A stretch of DNA of 29,460 nt from Priapulus caudatus (Eukaryota; Priapulida; Priapulimorpha; Priapulimorphida; Priapulidae). How positions within the stretch are numbered: the first letter of the stretch is position 1; every line of letters begins with the position of its first letter. A program made the translations under genes and the position numbers. The notes beneath the pieces were generated by a model, which did no database searches, had not been told where the DNA came from, and saw nothing but the letters and a program-made list of their open reading frames with translations. Below, piece after piece: positions 21,527 through 29,460 of the stretch. The DNA lies in the NCBI RefSeq assembly GCF_000485595.1, contig NW_014578274.1, positions 73,357 to 102,816 on the forward strand, given 5' to 3'.

Positions 21527-24500
21527 CAATACCAATAATGGCATCATGAGTTTGCCCTACAGTGTTGTAGTTGTAGTCGAGTCCGCACCTCCCGAGTCCA
21601 AGTCCGAGTCCGAGTCTGCACCCCCCGAGTCCTAGTCCGAGTCCACACCACCCGAGTCCGAGTCCGAGTCCAGTTTTGATAAAAAAAATCCCTAAGCTAT
21701 ATTTTTCTATCCCAAACCCTACACTATGAAACCTAAAACCGTGAGTCTAAATTTGTTTATAAAATTTGAAATTTCTAGCAAAATTTCAAGGAAGCGAGAT
21801 TGTCAGGTAACAATAAAATAAGTATAGACGAGATGACAGCGCGAAAACTCTCAACACCCGAAATCCACACACTCAACTGGCAAAAATCAATGTGAATAAA
21901 CAGCTAGTCTCATAAATTTAGGTAGGCATTTTAGTTTTAAATTCTTGTAAACTGCGTGTTTACAATATGTACAGTTATGTACTATGTAGTGGCCTCGAGT
22001 CCGGAGGGCTCGAGTCCGAGTCCGAGTTCGAGTCATTGCACTCCGAGGCCAAGGCCGAGGCCGAGACCAAAGAAACCGGCCTCGGGGCTGGTCTCGAGGC
22101 CAAGACCGGCCTCGAGACCTACAACACTGCTACCCTATGGATTATCCGTTTGGCTGTCGTGCTGTTGATATAAACTTTAACGTTGTTAGTTGGTGATGGC
22201 TGATACATTCCTTACTAATACATGAATTTCACCATCTTTAGGGCAGCGGGATGCATACTGGGAGAGCTGCTGGCACACAAGCCCCTGCTTCCAGGCCGAT
22301 CTGAGATCCACCAGCTGGAGTTGATCATTACCTTGCTGGGGTCACCCAGCGAACACATATGGCCGGTGAGTCCGTGATGCATATCGTCCGCACCGGTGTA
22401 GCATCGACACTTTTTGATAATTCCGGAAAAGAAAGGAGGAAAATCCTCAAAATTCCAAGTAACTACTGAATATTGGTGTGTGGCTGTAGGAAAGATCCCT
22501 TTAGCTAGTGAACATTTGTGTGTGGCTTCAGGAAACACTCCAATACAGTTGATTACAGAGTTGGCTAGTAGTTTAGACTAAGTAGACATTAGAAAATGAA
22601 ACATTATCATAACGAAATATACACATGGAGTTTACGAGTTGTATTGGTTATCGTGGTTACCATGAAGATATATATACTGAAATCAGCATGCATATGTTCA
22701 CTTCATTACGTGCATAGTCTCGGATTACTATAGTTATTGCATCTCATGTTTTTGCGTGTACATCTGCATTTGTGCACAGTTCTGAGTCTCATAAGGTCAC
22801 CTCTTACATCTTTGCATACAGGATTTCCTACAGCTACCTCTCATGAAGAATTTTACACTGAAGCAGCAGCCGTACAACAACATGCGGCACACGTTCCCGT
22901 GGCTGTCGGAAGCTGGCCTTCGATTGCTTAATGCTCTGTTCATCTACGATCCTCGACAGCGGTAATTCTTTTCATTAATTAAAGGGACAGTAGCCTCTAG
23001 GATTTTACTGCATACAACTGTACTTACTATATAACAAATCGTCTATACCCCACACGTACTGTGGTACAGATACTTCAATTAATTGTTAAATATTTACACA
23101 TCACTCGCTACGAAATTGAACGGCGCCCATGCCACCCGCTCCTTACGCATCCCTCACGCACGCACTCTGAGCCGGCACAGGTTAAGCATCACTCATGCAC
23201 TTCGCGCCAGCCCGTCGCCGGCGGCAGTCAGCCCCCACTCGGCAAGCCGCGCCGCGACGGCGCCACCCCCGGAAAAGTTGCGTAATCTTACATTATCTTT
23301 GCATCGTTCAGACCGAGGCTAATCACAAAATGCTCATAATTTATAGACTAAATGTCTAATTCCTACCGAACGATATTCATTTAGGGCAATTATCCATATA
23401 ATGAAACTATCTGCGTTATAGGAATACATCTGTTGCCTTTTAAATGAATAGAATAAGAAACCCCCTCGTCTGTACCCTCTGCTGAATGTCTATTTGCGCA
23501 ACTTACAGCATGTGCGCTTTGGACGGCCCGCAGCCGTCGTTTGTAATACAAACGCTAGTCGCTGTTAAACTTTTAATATATTATCTAATGGTGACTGAAC
23601 CACTGAACCTTTTTGCTATGAGCGATAAATACTAAACCTCAATAGCTGAAAAAAACCCTAAGACCTAGACGTAATAGCTCTCCCTTTACATAAATGAGTA
23701 AATTATAGTCAGTGATGACTATATTGTAAACCGGCTTACATTTTAAGCCGCACAAGTGCAGCATCCAAACGCTAATTCTTCATACTAACTACTGTCATAG
23801 CAAATACTCGTGTCACTGATAAACATAACTACCTTACTGCAAAATCAAACTCTAGTTACCCTCCATTCTGCTGCGCCTATCCCACAAAGAAGGAAATCGA
23901 CATCGAGTAATCACGCCAACGTACTGTTTCAAACAACATACACATCGAAGTGGATACGTACGCAATGTTTTATCATGTGTGCGGCTCGCCCCGTACGCCT
24001 GTACGCGGCACCCAGCTGGACGGACGTTCTCTGAGATGGGGAACTGTCACACATCGGAGTAGTCAAAAATACTTTAATAAACACGCCAATGAAGAATAGA
24101 GAACTAGAGTTATTTGCCATAAGAGATATAGATATATCATACACGCAAGTATTGCTAGTCAGGTACGGGAAGAAATTAACGTTCTCGAGCCAGTTGTGCG
24201 GCTTTTAACTGAGCATCGAACATGGTTTTTAATGCATAAGTATGGAGTTATCCAACATCATTCGTGAGAGAGTACCCAGCATCATGTCATCACCGGTTAC
24301 TATGTTGTACTGCATAGCGCATCCTCATCATTAGCTACATACTTGCTGTTTCATTCTCATTTCTAACTGCTAGGTAACAGGACTTTGGTATCTCGTGTAT
24401 ACAAGCTTAATGGGAACATAGAATATTTTCATACACAAAGTATTGTATATATATATATATATATATACTATATCAGTATTGTGGCGCCGTGTGCGTGCAT

Positions 24501-26493
24501 GAGATGTCACTGACACGCGTGTGTGTAGCATCTAATATACTATATACACGGTTCTTGAATAGCCGTAACCGTTATTTTACCGGTCTCGCAGCATTTTCCC
24601 GGCTATCAATCTTGAGAAAACTCCACAAAGTACGGATACACATACTTAATCAATTTAAAAACGGAGTTATTTTAAATACTTCAACTCCAAACTAACCTGT
24701 GCCGGCGTCGCCGGCGATTTGATTACCCTGTCGGACAACAGACAAACGCAATCTAAATTCAACTACAACAATCTTATTGGGTTCGATAGCGAATCCATCA
24801 GAATTCGTTTCAAACAACTTACAGCAAAGCGGGCGCGCGTTAACCATACTTAACGCCGCGGAAAACGAGATCGTTCTTGCAAAAGACAGACTCCTGAAGT
24901 CTTTTAAAAGAAGAGCAACGTACAAGCGATATACCAGGATAGCAGCATAATCTGCGCGTCTCGTAAAAATGATGCAAACATACTTACACCGTGTCCACGG
25001 AACACTCGTCCGTCGTCGAGACATGATTTCAGTTATTAGTAATTTTTTTTTTGATCTTTGTTCTTTGCTTGAGCGCTCACCTCGGACAAAAATTTTAAAT
25101 TTGATCATTCACTAAGTTAGGCAACTTTGATTTTGCTTTTCTGTTATTAAAATGAAAGCTGCAGATTTGACTCTGACACTGATTCTGACCATTAAAATAA
25201 AGGACCAGACTGAGGACATATAGTGTTACCTGAACTTAGTCGGAAGCTGTCCCACCATTGAAACCATACTTAGTAACATGTACACTTACATAGAAAATTC
25301 AGTCCACATTATATAATCAACTGTGGACCAGATTATAACAAATGCAGATAATTGATCTCACTCTGACACATACTAACTAAATAAAGAGAAATCCACTGTT
25401 ACTGGACTTTCACTTACATTAGATTTTCTTTTATACAATATTAATACATATTTACCTATCTAAAACTACCAATTCTAGAACCCCTACCATCAAAAATAGC
25501 GTTTTATTTTCCTATTGTGGGTAAAATCAGAATTTTTCAGTGTGCAATGCCCCGAACCCCACCCAGCTCGGGGCTCAGACGCGCTCACCAACCCTCCTGT
25601 CCGGCAAAAACACCTTACCGCTGCATTCATTCGTCACAATTACCTGCTCTTGTCAAAAGTACACAAGACCCTGATATATACAACATATATAAACTACTGC
25701 TTTTTTATATAATATTGTTCTTACAGGGCAACAGCGGAAGAGAGTTTAGAAAACTCATATTTTAAAGAGCCACCATATTGTAAGTCTATATTACAATTAA
25801 TTTAAATTTGCTATCGTTGGCATATCATTCTGAATCGATTCCTTCGTGGTTTTGTACATAACAGCAAAAGATTTGCCTGAGCAGTTTGCATTCCTTTAAA
25901 CAGAATGTACTAAATTCGAGTATATCGTCTTCTATGCAAAAGTAACCTTACATCTGACATGTTTTCAGCGTGTGAACCAGAACTAATGCCTTCATATCCA
26001 CAACACAGACTAAAGAGTTCGTCAGCTTCTACTACAAACACAGAGTGAGCTTGAGAGTCTAAGTTTTCGAACAATCCGGTTATAAGCGAAATTTTGGAAC
26101 CTGTTATGTTCATATAATTCACTTTTCTTTTTTCTGTTTTGTTTCTCTTTTTCTGTTGATTTGGAAAGGAGGATTACATGCCATTTGTTGCAGTTGTAAT
26201 GAACAAATAGCATCATAGGCAGCGTATGGGATTTCCTGGTTTGTCACTGAAAGTATTTTCCCATCTGTTGTGTCTTGTTGTTTCAGATCCCGAAAAAAAT
26301 CTTCAGGTACTAGTCAAAAAGACCTGATTGGTCCACAGTTGCCAGTAAGTATAAACAAACAATTGACTTTGTAACATGAATTTTTATGGTTAATAGTTGA
26401 ATGGTATGTTTGTCTGATGTATGAAACCTTTGTATGAAATTATGAATGATGTATGAACATTTGTTTCAATTGCAGCAAAAAAGGAAGCGATGA
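18213..26493 (+). CDS. CDK10: Cyclin-dependent kinase 10
   Basis: A nuclear Ser/Thr kinase of the CDK family, known in other animals to pair with cyclin M and to phosphorylate ETS2. Fifteen coding exons join in phase: 18213-18320, 18693-18765, 19687-19758, 19986-20088, 20283-20364, 20499-20566, 20744-20796, 21024-21102, 21271-21330, 22242-22365, 22822-22961, 25727-25779, 25969-26044, 26287-26344 and 26476-26493 (TGA). The product is 388 residues; the human protein has 360. All introns are GT-AG. Visible features are the P-loop GEGTYGIV (53-60), catalytic Lys75 in VALKK, PVSGLRE at 87-93 (the family's PISSLRE helix), HRDLKVSN with catalytic Asp170, DFG at 188-190, and TLWYRAPE at 211-218. Further on are [39 protein letters not shown] and CEPELMP, all matching CDK10. 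A Ser/Lys-rich tail ends in QKRKR, a likely nuclear localisation signal. The activation loop is two residues longer than in human. The start gives a 36-residue N-terminal exon; Met13 or Met21 are alternatives. Confidence 0.96.
20411..20448. repeat. TA microsatellite in CDK10 intron 5
   Basis: A pure (AT)n tract of about 35 bp starts shortly after the exon 5 donor. A similar TA tract is in intron 9 (about 21500-21527), and another in intron 11 (about 24448-24470). Confidence 0.9.
21560..22129. mobile_element. GAGTCC-rich hAT-like element in CDK10 intron 9
   Basis: The ends are CAGTGTTGTAGTTGTAGTCG (21560) and the inverted CTCGAGACCTACAACACTG (to 22129). The flanking 8-mers TTGCCCTA (21552-21559) and CTACCCTA (22130-22137) agree at 6 of 8 positions, as for a decayed hAT target duplication. 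Subterminal arrays of GAGTCC hexamers (21585-21672 and 22008-22034), and CGAGGCCAAGGC words on the right, surround an AT-rich core. No transposase is encoded. Confidence 0.8.
22983..23685 (-). mobile_element. TTAA-flanked MITE, copy A, in CDK10 intron 11
   Basis: The ends are AGGGACAGTAGCCTCTAGG at 22983 and the inverted CTAGACGTAATAGCTCTCCCT at 23685. TTAA (22979-22982) and TTAC (23686-23689) flank it, as a piggyBac-like TTAA duplication with one change. It is the inverted counterpart of the copy at 27493-28088, sharing terminal and internal words. It carries a GC-rich block (about 23128-23275, GCCGGCGGC, GCCGCGCCGCGAC) of which copy B has only a short equivalent. Short ORFs across that block are low-complexity. 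Confidence 0.8.
23690..25726. other. Remainder of CDK10 intron 11
   Basis: About 2 kb of intron with a TA tract and, at 24700-25030, a locally CpG-rich segment including GCCGGCGTCGCCGGCG. A possible minus-strand exon lies in it (listed separately). Nothing else with a recognisable domain is present. Confidence 0.5.
24988..25024 (-). other. Candidate first coding exon on the minus strand inside CDK10 intron 11
   Basis: On the minus strand, ATG at 25024 opens the short frame [12 protein letters not shown] and runs into a strong donor, T|GTAAGT, at 24988/24987. It sits at the edge of a CpG-rich segment. No second exon could be identified and the peptide is not recognised. It may be an intron-nested gene start or chance. 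Confidence 0.2.
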
Positions 26494-26544
26494 CAAGAAA
26501 ATCAAAGGGGACATCAGCCAGAATAATCAGTTGAGTCTAGTGTA

Positions 26545-26550
26545 AATAAA
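26545..26550 (+). promoter_or_regulatory. CDK10 polyadenylation signal
   Basis: AATAAA lies 52 nt after the CDK10 stop codon, followed by TG-rich sequence (GATCAAATGTGTTATATCTG). This implies a very short 3' UTR. Confidence 0.75.
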
Positions 26551-26599
26551 TATGTGAAAATGATCAAATGTGTTATATCTGCTTTGTAGCATAATTTCT

Positions 26600-27488
26600 A
26601 ATGGTTTGCAATGACCATTACTGTATACGTACGGTATGTGAGAGTAGGTGTAGTTTGTTATCCGGTAACGAGGAACTTACTCTATTCCTGAATCAAATGA
26701 AGTCATCCCAAATTATGACTTCCCTGGTAACTTATTTACTCTGATCTAAATGATAAATTTTTGGTATGAAGATTATCAATGTATTTGTATCAGAGACAGA
26801 TAATATTAAGATTGGAAGGGGTCAGGCACTCTTTTGCCGAATTCTACATCTTATAGTATAATTTTAAGTAAAAAATGTGACAATACTCCAGCTCCAGATA
26901 GCATGCGTATTTTAGTAAAGTACGCATTGAAAACACTCATTTACCCATACATGTACAAAACACAGAGTACAGATACGATAGCATTTGCCCCAGTACGCAT
27001 GAATGTATACAAACTTTGAGTACAATCACGGTAGTATTCTTCAACGTATGCGTAACGTTAGTGCTGTCACTTTGTCAGTCATTTTAAACCAAAAAGTACA
27101 ACACACATGCACACATACTCACGCACATTCTGATTCACGCGCACACGCACGCATGCACACTCACGCACGCACGCACGCACGCACACAATGCAAGCAGAAT
27201 TGGACAACGTAGAAAGCAAAATACTTTCAGTACTCATTGGTAGAAAAAATGATGAGTACCGTATTTGGCGAATACTCGTGGCAAACTACCCGGTACTCAT
27301 GCATTTGAAAATTGATGAGTAAATACTCATCCAATCCAAAAATTATCTGGAGCACTGAATACTGTAACGAAATTTTAAAAATATTGTGGTAATATGGGCC
27401 CATTTTCATTCAACAGCTCTGACATCCACCCTTGCAGATATGTGTAATGGATGTGACTGTGAGCAATTACTGTAAATATTATATTACA
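26600..27488. other. Intergenic region downstream of CDK10
   Basis: There is no conserved ORF. It contains a CA/CACG microsatellite (about 27101-27188) and a stretch at 27227-27335 in which TACTCAT and ATGAGTA alternate several times, a decayed inverted-repeat cluster. Confidence 0.55.
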
Positions 27489-27492
27489 TTAA

Positions 27493-28088
27493 AGGGATCG
27501 TTTACTCTAGGTTCTAGGGTTATTTTCAGTTAATTTAGGTTAAAATTACGCTACATAAAAAGTTTCATGGTTCAATCACCATTAGACATATCATTAAAAA
27601 TGTTTTAAAACTAATACTACAGTTTGATTACAATGACGGTGGCGCCACTCACAGCGCACGATCTGATAAGTTGCGCAAAACCACTTTTCAGCCTAAGGCT
27701 ACAGACCGAGGGTGTTTCTTATTTATTAATTTAAAAGCAAAAGGATTCTAATATCTTATAAACGACATATAGTTTCAGTTATAATATGGATCAATTTGCC
27801 CTAAAATGAATATCGTTCGGTTAAATAGCATTTAGGTATAAATATAATTGCACTTTTGTGATTAGCCCTCAGTCTGTAACGTGCAAAATAAATTGTCAAA
27901 TACGCAACTTTTTCGGGGTGGCAGCACGGTCGCGGGTGTCATGGCGCCGTTCAAATTTCGTAGCGTTGATGTGTAATTAATTATAACAATTAAATTAGGT
28001 ATCTGGTAACAAATACGTGTGGGTATAGACGCTTTGTTATACAGTAAGTACAGTTGTATGCAGTAAAATCCTAGAGTCTACTATCCCT
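27493..28088 (+). mobile_element. TTAA-flanked MITE, copy B
   Basis: The termini AGGGATCGTTTACTCTAGG (27493) and CCTAGAGTCTACTATCCCT (to 28088) are inverted repeats. Perfect TTAA lies on both sides (27489-27492 and 28089-28092), as in piggyBac-like insertions. No ORF is present. Internal words such as ACGCAACTTTTTCGGGGTGG and GAATATCGTTCGGT recur inverted in copy A. The intact TTAA pair suggests it is the younger or better-preserved copy. Confidence 0.82.
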
Positions 28089-28143
28089 TTAAATTCGGTT
28101 TTTATTAGGGATCGGTTTTTAATACATCGGAGTTTACATTTTT

Positions 28144-28754
28144 GAGGTGGTAGCGTCCTTCTGTTACCTGGGTGACACTCTGTCAGCCGGTGGTTTGTGC
28201 GAGCTTGTATCTATCACGCGGGCCCAGGTCGCCTGGGGAAAGTTCAAGAAGCTGCTGCCGATCCTGACTTCCCGCTGCCTGCCCCCCCCCTCACCAGAGG
28301 CTGTGTCTACAACTCGTGTGTCAGAAGTGGCATGCTGCATGGCAGTGAGACTTGGGCACTGACCATCGACGCCTTCAACCGCCTCCGGTGGAACGATACA
28401 GCGATGATCCGTTGGATGTGCGGTGTGACCACCGAGGACGACCTCGAGTCGGTGTTGCGAACCAGGCGTGTCCGCTGGTTCGGCCACGTTGAGCGCAGCG
28501 AAGGCTGGATAAACAGAGTGCGGCACATCCAAGTCGATGGAGCGAGAGGGCGTGGACGCCCAAGAAAGACGTGGGAAGAGACTGTGAAGAAAGACAGGGT
28601 AGCACGCAGCCTGGTACAAGTCAACCCGAGTGACAGGGGAGAGTGGAGCGGAAGATTGAGGACTGTTGTCACGCAGGACCCACATACCCCTCTTCGTGAG
28701 GGACTAATTTAGTCCTGCGTCAACAAATAAACAAGGATAATGATGATGATGATG
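28144..28754 (+). mobile_element. 5'-truncated non-LTR retrotransposon (LINE) 3' end
   Basis: This is the C-terminal part of a LINE ORF2, downstream of the reverse transcriptase domain. Motifs in order are SFCYLGDTLSAGG, ITRAQVAWGKFKKLLP, CVRSGMLHGSETWAL, MIRWMCGV, RRVRWFGHVERS and RGRPRKTWEETV. The reading frame changes at a poly-C run near 28280-28290, so it is broken. The 3' end has a (TGA)n tail (28739-28754). ACATTTT is present on both sides (28136-28142 and 28755-28761), a target-site duplication of at least 7 bp. The style is that of RTE/CR1-like animal LINEs; the clade is not certain. Confidence 0.85.
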
Positions 28755-29056
28755 ACATTTTAATTAACAATAGCTGCTTCACTCAGCACTCCCATTTCTA
28801 TTAGCTACCTCTACAAACATCCTTCCAGATATCAGATAAACAGTTGAATAAGTCTATCATTTACAGATACAAATTCAAATACATTTATTTGAAGTTAGCA
28901 TTTCCAACAAAAAACGTTAGTCCAAAGGCTAAAACATTTCAGTACACTGTTTCTAATGCAAACTGACTCATAATATTTTGCACCTGTCAGCCTAGAGCAC
29001 TATGGTGTTATGTTATGGTTGCGATGGTGTTGCTATATTCTAAAATACGAACAGGC

Positions 29057-29311
29057 CAGGGGCGTACCTACCTATACGCAAAGTACGTCAATGCATACTA
29101 AAAAAATTTCAGAATAAAAAAAAAGTATTCTTTATTGTAATTTTTTATATAATGTTTAGTTGGGCTTACAGAATTATGCGTGTGATAAGAATAATGACTA
29201 CAGTACGTGTCATTACGCCAGATGGTCGGAAGGATTTCAGTAAAAATAACAACTTTGACACATTTGAGTGCAATTTTGCGTACCATCAAAAAATGTCTGG
29301 GTACGCCCCTG
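29057..29311. mobile_element. 255-bp hAT-like MITE
   Basis: The ends are CAGGGGCGTACC (29057) and GGTACGCCCCTG (to 29311), an inverted pair of about 12 bp with hAT-type CAGGGGCG termini. The interior is AT-rich and non-coding. No clear 8-bp target duplication flanks it (GAACAGGC against GGTGTAAA), so it is old or the ends are slightly misplaced. Confidence 0.65.
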
Positions 29312-29405
29312 GGTGTAAACTGCACACTGGTTCAAGATATAATTGATGATATTCGGCATGTACCCTTCAATACAATGAAACATGGAAATCTCGCGAGCTG
29401 GGCGT

Positions 29406-29408
<3 letters not shown>

Positions 29409-29460
<52 letters not shown>
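29409..29460. repeat. CT dinucleotide microsatellite
   Basis: A pure (CT)n/(TC)n tract runs off the right edge of the window. Its full length is unknown, and such tracts often mark an assembly limit. Confidence 0.95.

Noticed and set aside
21585-22034. CRISPR-like or protein-coding repeat array (GAGTCC)
   Set aside because: The units are short hexamers without spacers, inside a eukaryotic hAT-like element. The Glu/Ser/Pro-rich frames are by-products of the repeat.
24692-25108. 138-codon minus-strand open frame in CDK10 intron 11
   Set aside because: There is no recognisable domain. A strong splice donor inside it suggests that at most a short part could be coding.
28164-28685. Minus-strand open frames over the LINE
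   Set aside because: They are shadows of the GC-rich LINE coding frame. The plus-strand motifs (WFGHV, GRPRKTW) show the real sense strand.

Overview
This is animal nuclear DNA: AT-rich, with intron-containing genes, GT-AG splice sites and many small transposons. Three conserved eukaryotic genes can be read exon by exon. The compact introns, the many hAT-like and foldback elements, the tRNA-derived SINE, the RTE/CR1-like LINE fragment and the vertebrate-type CCCTAA telomere motif suggest a marine invertebrate, perhaps an early-branching one such as a sponge or cnidarian. The species cannot be fixed from this window.

Layout. Positions 1-2900 are repeat-rich: a 35-bp tandem repeat, an 80-bp duplicated segment, CA and poly-C tracts, a hAT-type end and a tRNA-derived SINE. 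A FAM210-family mitochondrial inner-membrane protein gene lies on the plus strand (coding sequence visible from about 3185 to 4149). After a quiet 2.4 kb comes NDUFS3, the 30-kDa subunit of respiratory complex I, on the minus strand in six exons (10337 down to 6614). From 10.4 to 17 kb there is a transposon island: a hairpin MITE, hAT-like elements, a broken BED zinc-finger ORF, a 1.37-kb foldback element interrupted by a 255-bp MITE that carries telomere-like repeats, and a 1.32-kb element with nearly identical 300-bp inverted arms. CDK10, a cyclin-dependent kinase, follows on the plus strand in 15 coding exons (18213-26493). Its introns hold a GAGTCC-rich hAT-like element and one copy of a TTAA-flanked MITE. 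A second, inverted copy of that MITE lies downstream of the gene, next to a 5'-truncated LINE with a target-site duplication. The window ends in a short hAT-like MITE and a CT microsatellite.

The three genes are not an operon. FAM210 and NDUFS3 both serve mitochondria and are convergent. NDUFS3 and CDK10 are divergent, separated by the transposon island. The most notable structure is the nested insertion at 13.2-14.6 kb, where one palindromic element has been split by another with a perfect 8-bp target duplication. I found no clearly new enzymatic system.
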